NCBI GenBank assembly: GCA_036245525.1
Contig: BTPG01000005.1
Coordinates: forward strand, 214,997,744-215,061,743
Origin: Semisulcospira habei
Lineage: Eukaryota > Mollusca > Gastropoda > Semisulcospiridae
Direction of reading: 5' to 3'
Length of the DNA: 64,000 nt
The position numbers and the translations under genes were made by a program. Of the stretch, positions 46,475-56,510 are shown piece by piece. Every line of letters begins with the position of its first letter. Within the stretch, counting starts at the first letter, position 1. The notes under the pieces were generated by a model. It was not told the DNA's origin. It made no database searches and was given only the letters and a program-made list of their open reading frames with translations.

Positions 46475-46993
46475 TTTGGAGAGCGCGCATGCAAGCACGC
46501 ACAAGCTCGCGCAAACACACATCGACGCGCTTTCAGAAGAGCATGCAGGTGTACTTAAGCATGTAGCTGATTTCATACAAATTATAGCAAGACTGAAATT
46601 GTACCGCGAAATTCTAGTTTTGTCACCATTTTCCTAAGTCTTGAAGCGAAAGCGAAACTCATATCACGTTAAATATAAAATTACCTAAAAACAAACAAAC
46701 AAACAAAAAAGTCATGACTGAATGACTTTTGACAAACCAATGACGCATATGCACTGCGCGCGCCCCTTATTGAGTTCACTATGACGCATTGGCGCATATA
46801 CCAGGCTTTTTCAAAAGGAGATATTTCAACATCAGAATCAAGTCAAAGACAAAAGGTAGAGACCCTTGACATCGAAGACAGCTCAAATATAGAAGGGACT
46901 TTGTGGGTTATGGTTTATGCCCTGTTGTTAATAGGCGCTTTAGTTTTACAGAATACATCACCGAAAGAGAGACTTAACGGTACACGCGTCTCT

Positions 46994-46994
<1 letters not shown>

Positions 46995-47081
<87 letters not shown>
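46995..47081. repeat. (CT)n microsatellite
   Basis: A perfect tract. Confidence 0.98.
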
Positions 47082-47084
<3 letters not shown>

Positions 47085-47140
47085 GTATCTTACACATTCT
47101 GCATACATTGAAGAAACAAAACAAAACAAAAACCCCAAAG

Positions 47141-47512
47141 ATATCCAGACAAAAATGCATATCGGCGTAAAACAATGACCAAACTGCATTTCCTCACACA
47201 CACGATGACATCCCACTGACGAATCCAAAGCGAACATGACCTTAATAAGGTTTACTTATTCCGAAAAATAGGCGTCACTCGTTGAACTGTTTCATTTTTT
47301 TTATGTGTTTGGTGATTGTTTCATACGGCCTGAAACATTCGCCGAACACATAAAGCAACAGTTCAACGAGTGACACATATGTTTCGGAATGAGTAAATCT
47401 TGTTACGTCGATGTTCGTTTTGGATTCCTCAGTGGGATTTCATGGTGTGTATGAGGAAATGCAGTTTTGGCCATTGTTTTACGCCGATAGGCGTTTTTTG
47501 TTTGGATTGGTA
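47141..47512. repeat. 370-bp foldback element M
   Basis: Long arms pair: ATCGGCGTAAAACAATGACC / GGCCATTGTTTTACGCCGAT, GAATCCAAAGCGAACATGAC / GTTCGTTTTGGATTC, CACTCGTTGAACTGTT / AACAGTTCAACGAGTG and TATGTGTTTGG / CGAACACATA. The loop is about 30 bp. A single copy in the window. Confidence 0.88.
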
Positions 47513-47519
47513 TTTTAGA

Positions 47520-48510
47520 AATTATATTACCACAAAGTACCCTTGGGCCAAATTTGAAGACCAGGCTTGAATAGTCTCCGATAAAATGTTAAAGTTCATC
47601 ACAGACGACAGACGACAGATTCCGGCCACCCGACACACGACGGACACGAAGACAGTGCAGCCTGCAAAGCCAAGACCTCAAGCTTAACAACTACTGAAAT
47701 GCTCAGAAATGGATTGCTACGCTAGATGACAGCCGAATCAGTTACGCCATCATCCATCACCCCCATCTCTATTTTCAATACAGTAGGCGGACAAAAACAA
47801 CAACGAAACGGCAAAGCCCTCGTGGTTCATGTGCACAACTGATCTGCTTTAGTTATCTGACCTACTGTGATGCTGACCTTCTGGGACCTTGACCTTTCTG
47901 ACAGGTCATTCATAGGTGCAGGCATTTCAATGGCAAATGGCAATAATACCTGCATAGAGCCTATGAAATTACCCAATACACAACAGGCCAACAGGCCGAC
48001 GTCAGCCACCGTTGACCCGCGCACAGCCGTGCGCGGGCCGACGGCGGCTGACCTCGGCCCGATGGCCGTTTGCACATTGGGTAACGGCTAATGAAATTAG
48101 CTAATGAAAATATGACGTTAGCGTGCATAGGCTGGTCTCATCATCTACTAGCTTTCTGCTAAGTTTGATTGGAATCTTTGCAAAAGTGTCAATACAAAAT
48201 TACATTTTATCCAGAATTGTCATTGTGACTTATTTCCTGACATGCGCGGGAGGTTCTTAACATAAGGTATATGTGTACCAAGTTTGTTTTCATGAAGTTG
48301 AAAACAGTATTTAATAAAAGACAAATTTTGTTAATTTTTTATATACCTTTTTCTTGAACCACCCTGACCTTGCCCTTTGAGCAAGTTCTCTGAAATTGAT
48401 ATGATTGGAAAGGTTTTACCACAAAGTGTCCTTGGGCCAGGATTGACGTCTGCGTCTTGATAGTCTCCGAGAAAATACCAACGTTAAAGTTTAGCACGGA
48501 CGCCAGACGC
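47520..48510. repeat. Degenerate repeat K blocks
   Basis: ACCACAAAGTACCCTTGGGC (47530) recurs as ACCACAAAGTGTCCTTGGGC (48419). TGACCTTTCTGACAGG (47891) and CCTGACCTTGCCCTTTGAGC (48363) are K motifs. It is interrupted by the family E hairpin. Confidence 0.7.
47969..48084. mobile_element. Hairpin element, family E, complete ends
   Basis: The ends TTACCCAATA and ATTGGGTAA are inverted repeats. The inner arms are CCGACGTCAGCCACCGT / ACGGCGGCTGACCTCGG and GCGCACAGCCGTGCGC. It differs from families A-F in lacking TTAA at its ends. Confidence 0.82.
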
Positions 48511-48712
48511 CGAACGAATGACGGAGGCAAATACACACTCACTTTTGCTATCGCACATGAGCCAACTCTACGAGATATCCGCAAAGCAGCTGAAGCAGTG
48601 TCCACCTCACCCAGTTTTCCGTGGACGCTGGCCTTTTGATTGTGTCTCCACAAATTGCCATCTTATTACAACGGATCCAAAACTGATGAAGCAGAAGGTG
48701 AACAGTGAACCC

Positions 48713-48916
48713 TTAACCCCTTCCTTGCCACTGTACGTCCATTTCTGTGTCTGAAATCTTGCTTCATTCAACGACCTAAAGCCAACAGCGTCCAACAAGC
48801 TCGGATCAGCAAGAGACATAGATCCTCATGAGCCCCCGCGACTGCGGGGGCTCATGAGGATCTATGTCTCTTGCCGTTGGATCGTGTTCACGTTTTCTCG
48901 GCCGTGAAGGGGTTAA
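48713..48916. mobile_element. Complete family C hairpin MITE
   Basis: TTAACCCCTTCCTTGCC at the left and GGCCGTGAAGGGGTTAA at the right are terminal inverted repeats with TTAA. The perfect 30-bp arms at 48810-48875 are the same as those in the 8554 copy. This copy defines the extent of family C: a roughly 100-bp left flank, the hairpin, and a short right flank. Confidence 0.93.
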
Positions 48917-49123
48917 AACGCTAGAGATCTCAGCCCGCAACCACCTACAAGGCACAACACGACTCACACCCCAGATGCACAAGAAAACCCAGACCCGAAA
49001 CACTAACATTGATTCAGGGAAAACTTTTATACCGGTTTCTGGAAAACTAGAACACGTTTCGGCCTGCTTGCAATCAACCGACGCAAATGGAGAGGCATTA
49101 CTAGTGCTACCGGAAGCAGTCGC

Positions 49124-50722
49124 CTAGTCTCGTGAGTCCACTGCATCCACTGAGTCACCCATTTGCCATGCCGGCACATTGGCTGCAGACTCGTTTTGTG
49201 TGGAACTACTGGAAGAAGTCCGCGAGTCTCCTAGGTCCACTGCATCCACTAAGCCACTCGGCCTTGCTGACACATTGGCTGCAGACTCGTCTTGTGTGGA
49301 ACTACTGGAAGAAGTCTGCGAGTCTCCTGAGTCCATTGAATCCACTGAGTCACTTTGTCGTCTTGCTGGCATGTTGGCCGCAGCGTCGTCTTGTGGGGAG
49401 CCCATCCCATCTCCAGCCTCTCTCCGCGGTTCTTGTCCACGGCGCCGCCTCCAGTGGTACGATAGCAGGATGGCCAGAGGAATCAGTATAATCAGCGCGG
49501 AGCTTACGCCGGCACCAATGGCCACTGCCGGTATTTCTGCTTTCTCCGTTGTGCCGTTCCCTCCTTTCTCCGCTGGGTTCTTCGCTGACGCACAGTTGGT
49601 GCGGACAGCACCATGGCTGGAGTGATTCCCTACAGAGTTCCACGCTATGCACTGGTAGGTATCCACATCGCCACATGCGATAGGAGCTTTCACGGCGTAG
49701 GAGATTACCTGACTAAAACCTGAGATGGTTTTGGTGTCCGTCGGAATTAGAACTTGGCCAACTGTATTTCTGTCACCAGGGAATGTGTCATAACTGATGT
49801 TTCTGAACTGGAGCATGCGCGCCGATGGCAATGGGTTTCCAGCCACGTGACACTGTAGTAGCATCTGCTGGCCACTTGTGGCGCTTGTGTGGTTCAGTGT
49901 CTTGTCGTCAACGGTAATAGAGCGAACCCGGGCGGGTTTAATGATTGAACATGGGCTAGACACACACTCCTCCTCCTTGATAGTGACGAGCAGTTCTGAA
50001 GACTTGGACAGACTGGCACTAAAGATATGTCTAGCTGTACATGTAAGGTTCATGAACTCTGTCTGGTATACTGATGGCACCGTTTTTATCAAAGTGTACG
50101 TAACGGGGAAGAATGTGAACCTCTGTGCTGAAGGACTATAGCCATTCACGTCAGGGTCTGGATATGACGGCTCTTTTCTGACATCGATCTTTTGTGAGGA
50201 GGTCACATTAGCGTACCAGGTGACTTTAGGGTAGGCGCCCGAGGTTTTGTCCACTCTGCATGTCCAATTAAAGGTGTCGCCCTCTCGGACATTTGATGGA
50301 CCTGTGATGACGGGCTTGTCTGGATGATTGAACACTCTTTGTGCGGTACTTATGTAGATATGGCCGCACGGATGCCCGTCCAAACACCACTGACAGTAGA
50401 GAAGCACGTTGAGGTGTCGCCTTTCTAGGGGCAGGTCCGCGACCCCAATGTATTTCATTTGACCCACATCGCTGCTGATCTCTGCAACGGTCTTAGTTCC
50501 CGGTAAGCGGTTCTCTCCCTTGGCATCATAAGCCCACCAGACATTGGAGAACAATTGTCGCGTCGGTATCGTAATGAAGCATTCCAGATGCACAGTTTCT
50601 CCAATAAACCAGTTATTAGTGAACGAGACACTGAAATTCAGATCCGACTCGCTAAAGGTTACAACCAAGAGACTCACGTAAAGAAACACAGCAAATAGAT
50701 TGGTCCCAGTGATACCTTTCAT
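49124..50722 (-). CDS. Immunoglobulin-superfamily type I membrane protein, single exon
   Basis: 532 codons are open. I chose the ATG at 50722 because MKGITGTNLFAVFLYVSLLV is a good signal peptide; the frame upstream is a 24-bp tandem repeat. Three Ig-like domains follow, with cysteine pairs near residues 48/110, 155/228 and 291/358; the third has the classic DTYQC. N-glycosylation sites occur at NWT, NVT, NLT, NHT, NIS and NHS. A hydrophobic helix (about 398-421) and HWRRRR stop-transfer lead to a cytoplasmic tail of about 105 residues. The tail holds two and a half copies of a 33-residue repeat (SVDSMDSGDSQTSSSSSTQD-type, then ESAANV). A cell-surface recognition or adhesion role is inferred. 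No named family is recognised. No introns, which is unusual for such receptors; a retrocopy is possible. Confidence 0.85.
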   Translation of the reverse strand: MKGITGTNLFAVFLYVSLLVVTFSESDLNFSVSFTNNWFIGETVHLECFITIPTRQLFSNVWWAYDAKGENRLPGTKTVAEISSDVGQMKYIGVADLPLERRHLNVLLYCQWCLDGHPCGHIYISTAQRVFNHPDKPVITGPSNVREGDTFNWTCRVDKTSGAYPKVTWYANVTSSQKIDVRKEPSYPDPDVNGYSPSAQRFTFFPVTYTLIKTVPSVYQTEFMNLTCTARHIFSASLSKSSELLVTIKEEECVSSPCSIIKPARVRSITVDDKTLNHTSATSGQQMLLQCHVAGNPLPSARMLQFRNISYDTFPGDRNTVGQVLIPTDTKTISGFSQVISYAVKAPIACGDVDTYQCIAWNSVGNHSSHGAVRTNCASAKNPAEKGGNGTTEKAEIPAVAIGAGVSSALIILIPLAILLSYHWRRRRGQEPRREAGDGMGSPQDDAAANMPARRQSDSVDSMDSGDSQTSSSSSTQDESAANVSARPSGLVDAVDLGDSRTSSSSSTQNESAANVPAWQMGDSVDAVDSRD

Positions 50723-50724
50723 TT

Positions 50725-50840
50725 CCTTCGTCGAGATGAAAGTCCACACAGAAGTCGAGATGAAAGTCCACACAGAAGTCGAGATGAAAGTCCACACAGA
50801 GGCCGAGATGAAAGTCCACACAGAAGTCGAGAGGAATGTG
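50725..50840. repeat. 24-bp tandem repeat just 5' of the Ig-protein start
   Basis: GTCGAGATGAAAGTCCACAC plus AGAA is repeated about four and a half times. It lies in the putative 5' UTR or promoter of the minus-strand gene. Because 24 is a multiple of three, the frame stays open through it. Confidence 0.93.
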
Positions 50841-51019
50841 GTCACTGATACCAGTACATCCAGTCTTCTTAGCAACTTTTGGGCAGACAATTCTGCAATC
50901 AGCAGGAAATCAGATTCATGGGACGCTGAGGACGGCCATCTCGTAAAGTGCCATGCAAGACGCAAACCCCATGATGATCAGTATGGTCACACAGGGGCAG
51001 CAAGCTATTACCTGTGTCT

Positions 51020-51440
51020 GTCCATGTCGGGTCTTCAGTGACCGCCCCACCCCACCCCATGTGGCCTACCTGTGGGGCGGTGAGTACGAGACTGAAAATG
51101 ATGCTCATTTTCAGAAGGATCCGGAGTTCACCGCGTGTCGATCCCAGCATTCATCAACCACCATGGTGCCGGGGACCAACGTGTGTGCCTGGCTGGATCA
51201 CGGAGTACAGCGGCTTCACCATGCACACAACGCGGCCTCGGAGTACGTGTGTGTGGACTCGAATAGAGACGGCACTGATCGTGACGAGGACAGCAAGCTC
51301 ATGTACTTTACTGTCAGCCACTGTGGTACTCTCCCCTGTATTCAGTACGTAAAGCGAACAACTGTGTCATGTGCAGTGTGTTCTGAAAATCATCTTTTGC
51401 GGTGCTCACATCCGAGAAATGTAAGTTTTACAATTAAATG
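51020..51440 (+). pseudogene. Truncated short-chain collagen C4-like copy
   Basis: PHVAYLWGGEYETENDAHFQ, then CRSQHSSTTMVPGTNVC, ASEYVCVDSNRDGTDRDEDS and KLMYFTVSHCGTLPC parallel the domain at 29211-29560 at high identity. The N-terminal part is absent and there are small deletions (the GW.TEYSGF block is out of frame). The end, KRTTVSCAVCSENHLL, extends the domain past where the 28539 copy degrades. It lies head to head with the Ig gene. Confidence 0.8.
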
Positions 51441-51770
51441 ATATCATCCGTGAAGAAGTCGTAGCTTGTTGCCGACAAAGTGTCCCCAGTCGTGTTGTTG
51501 ACACAGACGAGTCGTTAAACACTGCCTCATTGTCCGGATTTAAATATTACTTCATCTATGACATCATGAGCGACATGGAACTTCGGTCAATAACTATTAC
51601 ATCACATTCATAATGTCATTATAGCTACTTGTAACATATTTAAGGAACATTTACATCATCGATTACGTCACCCATTGTTTACATTGTGATGCTGCTTTCG
51701 ACAACACGAGATAGACTAAAGATTGCTAGTATAGCAGTAATCTGACCCACTGTCACTGATTTCAGTGGGT
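51441..51770. other. No gene seen
   Basis: AT-rich, unclassified. Confidence 0.4.
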
Positions 51771-51820
51771 AACCCTTTGCGTGTCGGTAGCTGTTTTTGT
51801 CTCGATGATTCCGATTGGAC
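51771..51820. repeat. Left half of a family F hairpin
   Basis: GTAACCCTTTGCGTGTCGGT and CTCGATGATTCC match the left end and left arm of 28298-28418. No right arm. Confidence 0.65.
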
Positions 51821-52289
51821 AATGCGTGTTTTTTATTTTTTATTATTATTATTTGTTTTATTACATTACTCTGTGCTGGGAATTTGATGTGAAAGTGTGA
51901 TGAGAAATGTCGGGGTACGTGGGTGTGTGACGGGCCACATCGGGTGTGTTGTCTGTTAGCTTTACACGTCTCGCCAACACCGGGTCTATGCAGACGAAAC
52001 ACAGTCGTCTACCAGGTACAGGTCGCGGGACACGGATCGACCAAGTTAACTGAAAGGTAGAACTTGTTTAGCTTTGAGTATGCGCCTGTCTAATCAAGCA
52101 CAGTCATTTAGATGTCATGCTGGATTTATGTGGCTGAAGTCGGAGAATCGGGTAAAAGTAACCCCAAACCCAATAGCAACACGTCTTCGCGCCTACGACG
52201 GCCGCAGTGGGCCCGAATACCTTTGCTTACTGGGAACATGTGCATTCTAACACTGCAAGACACTGTCCATGGCTCGCGTGAACCGGAAG
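51821..52289. other. No gene; family E fragment
   Basis: ACGACGGCCGCAGTGGGCCC at 52196 matches one arm of family E. The rest is unclassified. Confidence 0.45.
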
Positions 52290-52455
52290 CGTATGATCAG
52301 CCCACAAACCTGCCCTTATTTGGTAAAGCCAGTAGCTCCATTACGTATGATCAGCCCACAAACCTGCCCTTATTTGGTAAAGCCAGTAGCTCCATTACGT
52401 ATGATCAGCCCACAAACCTGCCCTTATTTGGTAAAGCCAGTAGCTCCATTCATGT
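52290..52455. repeat. 54-bp tandem repeat, 3 units
   Basis: The unit begins GTATGATCAGCCCACAAACC and ends GTAGCTCCATTAC. The units are nearly identical. Confidence 0.96.
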
Positions 52456-52559
52456 TCCAGAAAAGCGAGACTTGATTTCAAATGCAATGACAGTCTCGCT
52501 TTTTCTCAACTATAAACATGCTGGCATTTATATACTGGCCAATAACGGCAGATATACTG

Positions 52560-53010
52560 TTACCCAAGGTCCTCGGACCGAGGTCGGCCGCAGGTGACCC
52601 GAACACCTGTTACGCACTTGATATTTGCCTGTAAGTCGTGTTGACCCCCCCACCCTTCCCCCGTCCCCTCCACCCCCACCATTGACCATCCCCAGAACCT
52701 TTAGCGCGCTGGGTACTAGTGGGCGTGTGTGGTTTTCCTCGCAGAAGATCATGACGGCCGAGGACCTTTTGCACACAGGGATTATATTCCGGCGCTGCGT
52801 GCCTTGTTGGCTTTGCCCCTGCAGACCGTCAGTCCGGCACCAAAGTCCAGGCGTGTGTGCGGATCAGCTGGGTGTCAAACAGGCCTATCAATCTCTTCCC
52901 AGCAGGCTGTCGGCCCGAACACAGGCGCAGCGGGCGCTGTCACAGTCGTGTTAGTGTAATCCACGGTCCTGCGCGAGCCCATTGCGGCTGACATCGGCCT
53001 GATGGCCTTT
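52560..53010. repeat. Possible family E element with an expanded interior
   Basis: TTACCCAAGG...GACCGAGGTCGGCCGCAGGT at 52560-52600 looks like a left arm. GCCCATTGCGGCTGACATCG then GCCTGATGGCC at 52977-53010 looks like a right arm. The 370 bp between them is unclassified. Confidence 0.45.
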
Positions 53011-53086
53011 CCGTATTAAGTTCAGTCGTCTAACTTGAGCCTCCGATCACCTGAGCATGGTTCCCTGATCTTGGCTTCAGGGATTA

Positions 53087-53195
53087 GTTGCATGAGCGAG
53101 CTTAGTCCTGCGCCAGCCACTAAGCAAGGTGCTCCGCTGTAGCGGAGCACCTTGCTTAGTGGCTGGCGCAGGACTTAGCGCATTGACGCAACTGA
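53087..53195. repeat. Hairpin element, family D, near-perfect copy
   Basis: GTTGCATGAGCGAGCTTAGT, then CCTGCGCCAGCCACTAAGCA pairs with TGCTTAGTGGCTGGCGCAGG, apex CCGCTGTAGCGG. The outer ends GTTGCATGAG / ATTGACGCAAC pair less well. Confidence 0.92.
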
Positions 53196-53371
53196 GCCTA
53201 GGAGTCATTGTGACAAAAAAACAACAACAACAAAAAAACAAACCAAACCAAAAGCAATGTGGTTGTTACGATGTCCTCTAACCGCACTTCGTCAATATTA
53301 TTACATCGCTTTCACATCCACAGGCGAGATTGTAACATTTTACCATCGTCTGCTAAGAACTAGTACAAGGT
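53196..53371. other. No gene seen
   Basis: An (AAC)n-like patch is at 53215-53250; the rest is unclassified. Confidence 0.4.
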
Positions 53372-53500
53372 GCGGGAGATGGATCGACCACTATGTGTCA
53401 GTGGTAGCGTCTAACCACCTTGGACCCGTCCCAGACCTTGACAGGTGCCAAGCTACTCAGGCAATACCCTTGAGATATCATGGTCGATCCATCTCACGAC
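53372..53500. repeat. Decayed family A hairpin
   Basis: GGGAGATGGATCGACCA on the left and TGAGATATCATGGTCGATCC then ATCTCACGAC on the right are family A outer arms. The centre has degraded. Confidence 0.65.
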
Positions 53501-53908
53501 TGGCGGTGGCTTTGACAGCGTTGCGTATGAAGCCTGGGGTAGACGGGCGGAGAAAGGTCAAGTGGCGGTAGGATAATGGAGGATCTTGAAATCCACCCGG
53601 AGTCTGTTGAACGAGCCGCTAGGGCGATGTAGACAGAGGGTATGGTTACACAGACACTCGCGCGAGTCGGACAGAAGTGTTAGAGGTTAGGAAGGGGCGT
53701 GGGGTGGGAAGAGTGGAGAGGTGACAGGGTGGTGATGGTAGTGTGGGGGGGGGGGGGGGGTAGGGGGGAGGGGGGAGGGAATGGGGATAGGGTGGTCAGG
53801 GGGAGCTGCTGTTGACTTTTCAGAAAATAATTTTGACAAGGTAGGAGACAGTCGAGTTTTTATTGCGTCTTAAAACCCGTGACTGCGGAGGAAAATTAAA
53901 CGCCAGCA
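53501..53908. other. No gene; G-rich
   Basis: A G-run at 53745-53760 in a G-rich strand of about 130 bp. Confidence 0.45.
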
Positions 53909-54000
53909 AACTACAAGAGGCGTGCGGGGGCTCATGAGGATCTATGCCTCTTGTTGAAACCACTTATTATCCATTTTTCTTCGACGGTTAGCACTCTTTG
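53909..54000. repeat. Right half of family C, CCATTTTTC-flank subfamily
   Basis: GCGGGGGCTCATGAGGATCT then ATGCCTCTTG is a single right arm, preceded by only ACAAGAGG of the left. The downstream flank, CTTTGACGTTGAATCC, matches that of 9727-9850. Confidence 0.75.
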
Positions 54001-54409
54001 ACGTTGAATCCACACTGGTTTCCAACAATCAGTCTGCGTCCACTGGCTGGGAATGGGTTCACCCCTGCTCCACACGTGCAGGCAGTGCAAACAGATCAGC
54101 AGATTCATTACTTGAGATCAGGGTTTTCATGTACCAAACGTTTTCTTTACTGTTGATGCCCGTATGTGTAATACGTCGGCTTATCTCCCTGCGTGTGTAG
54201 CTTGTTTGCAATTCAATGAACTCCAATCCCAGACACCACTAGTCTCATCATCTTGTTTTACAGGGCATTCTGACTATATTTATTGCTGATTGTGGAGTTT
54301 CAATTCAGATCTAGTTTAAAGTACCATAATCTACTGAAGACGAAATTCGGCAGCATCCACGTTTGTTGTGTCTTGCCGACACAACTAATGGACTCGTATG
54401 GCACAAGGC
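54001..54409. other. No gene seen
   Basis: Unclassified. Confidence 0.4.
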
Positions 54410-54875
54410 GGAATGCTTGTGGGTAAGGCGGAATGCTTGTGGGTAAGGCGGAATGCTTGTGGGTAAGGCGAAATGCTTGTTGGTAAAGCGTTTTGCTTGT
54501 TGGTAAGGCGTAATGCTTGTTGGTAAAGCGTTTTGCTTGTTGGTAAGGCGAAATGCTTGTTGGTAAAGCGTTTTGCTTGTTGGTAAGGTGGAATGCTTGT
54601 TGGTAAAGCGTTTTGCTTGTTGGTAAGGCGTAATGCTTGTTGGTAAAGCGTTTTGCTTGTTGGTAAGGCGAAATGCTTGTTGGTAAAGCGTTTTGCTTGT
54701 TGGTAAGGCGGAATGCTTGTTGGTAAAGCGTTTTGCTTGTTGGTAAGGCGTAAAGCTTGTTGGTAAGGCGTATTGTTTGCTGGTAAGGCGTATTGCTTGT
54801 TTGTAAGGCGTAATACTTGTTGGTAAGGCGTAGTAATGCTTGTTGGTAAGGCGTAATGCCTGTTGGGTTATTTTT
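54410..54875. repeat. 20-bp minisatellite with a 40-bp higher-order period
   Basis: The unit is GCTTGTTGGTAAGGCGTAAT. In the middle, AAGGCG(G/T/A)AAT units alternate with AAAGCGTTTT units, giving a 40-bp higher-order repeat. It stops about ten bases before a family A element. Confidence 0.96.
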
Positions 54876-54884
54876 TTACCCATT

Positions 54885-55090
54885 TAACCTTACGGCCGTA
54901 TGTTCATAAAATTTGGGAGGTGTCAGCTAACGACTATGTACCAGATGCCAGAGATGGCTCGACCATGATAATTCAAGGGTAGTGCCAGATAAGCTTGGCG
55001 CCTGAAGGCGCCAAGCTAATCTGGCACTACCCTTGAATTATCATCTTCGAGCCATCTCCTGCTGTAAGGACTCGGGACCAAATGGGCTAT
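54885..55090. mobile_element. Hairpin MITE, family A
   Basis: The ends ACCCATTTAACCTTACGGCC and CTCGGGACCAAATGGGCT are decayed terminal repeats. The arms at 54952-55000 and 55003-55053 pair almost perfectly around GGCGCCtgaaGGCGCC. Confidence 0.88.
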
Positions 55091-55151
55091 GATTAAGTTA
55101 CTGTGAATACCGATGGCACAGTAAAATTAAAATAAAAAAATAAACAATTAG

Positions 55152-56328
55152 TTGAGGATTTCATCCATAAGTCTACCGTATTGCTTGAAGCTCAGATGCG
55201 TTTATCTTAGGAACATTCAGAGTTGTTCATATTTTTAGGCTTATTATGCTGATCCATTACCCTCTTCTCTAAGCCAACCTCTGATCAACACACACGTTGA
55301 CGCACACAAATAAAGACGGTAACACGGCACGGCGCTTCCCGTCATATCCATCTCCTTCTACTCTAACCCACCCTCTGATCCACACACACTGGCACACATA
55401 AATAAAGACGGACACACGGCGATTCCCGCCATTCGTAAGCTCTGTGGTCTGGCGTAGCATAACTGTTCGGAAGAAGAATAATAGCACGAGGAGCAAAATG
55501 ACGTCACTTCATGCTTCACGCCATGGCATCATTAGCCCTCACGACGCCGTGTTGATAGTGACGACTCGATGTTATACGTCACTCATCGCAGTACTAAAAT
55601 TTGACGTATCAGAGAATCAACTTTGCAATTTTCTTGCTGATTTTCAAGCCTAGAGCTTACAGGTCACAGTTTGACCTACGCCTACCCCAGGGCCGGGACA
55701 AACAGCAGGCTTATGCAAACACTGTTTATGAAACATCATGTGGGTATTAATGAGAAGACAACTTTTTTCGTACAAGAAAAATTAAAGTTATGTTAACTGT
55801 TTCACAAATGACTACGAAAATGTGCTGCTGAAAATTGTCTGATTTTCACTCCTAGGGCATTTAGGTCACAATTGACCTAATTGTACCCGACAGCCGAGAC
55901 AAACTGTAGGATTATAAATACCGTATATGAAAAATCATACGGTTATTAATAAGAAGATTTGTTTTTCGTAAAAACGGATTCAATTGTTTTAAGATTAACC
56001 CATATAATTCGTGAAATTAATCCCAAAAACGTGAATTTCTTTTTAAAAATATTTACTTATCACTAAAAATGTTCTAGAGGTATAATGCTGGTTAACAAAC
56101 TCCGCAAAATATCTCCCTTTTATCTAGCTATATGCAAAATATCTTGTAAAAATAAGAACAATTATGGCCTCCAATGTCGGTCAACCGGGTTTTTGTGAAA
56201 CGGACATTTTCTCGCCAATGAGCATCTTAATAAAAAAAATCGAAAAAAAGGTCTCGTGATAATTCTTTTAGGGACAATATCCTAAAATTTCAAGCTTGTC
56301 CGCCCTCAAATGCGGGCTCTAGTCGCTG

Positions 56329-56419
<91 letters not shown>

Positions 56420-56510
56420 GCGCTTTGGCGCCAAAAAGACGTTCTCTAGCAAGGTTTGCGTAGCTAGACGTGACGTCATTTTAACTTGTTACTTCTTTGC
56501 CCAAATGTCT
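55152..56510 (+). mobile_element. Non-autonomous element R, copy 4, old
   Basis: Shares with copy 1 GAGGATTTCATCC, CTAAGCCAACCTCTGATCAA, the GCACACA..AAAGACG block and CATGGCATCATTAGCC. It then has the landmarks GTTAACAAACTCCGCA, TAGCTATATGCAAAATAT, a CA tract, GGCGCCAAAAAGACG and GTAGCTAGACGTGACGTCAT. The internal part 55650-55960 is diverged, with a CATACGGTTATTAATAAGAA type duplication. The terminal palindrome is not seen. Confidence 0.75.
56331..56413. repeat. (CA)n microsatellite inside element R
   Basis: At the homologous place to the CA tracts at 32640 and 43532. Confidence 0.98.

Larger units (their letters stand above)
44937..46935 (-). mobile_element. Non-autonomous element R, copy 3, inverted
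   Basis: It begins with GAAGTCCCTTCTATTTATAG and ends AGAAGGGACTTTGTGGGTTA, the complement of the copy 2 ends. It contains the complement of the shared landmarks, a family C-like hairpin and a CT tract, plus an inserted LINE 3' end at 45232-46042. Confidence 0.83.
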
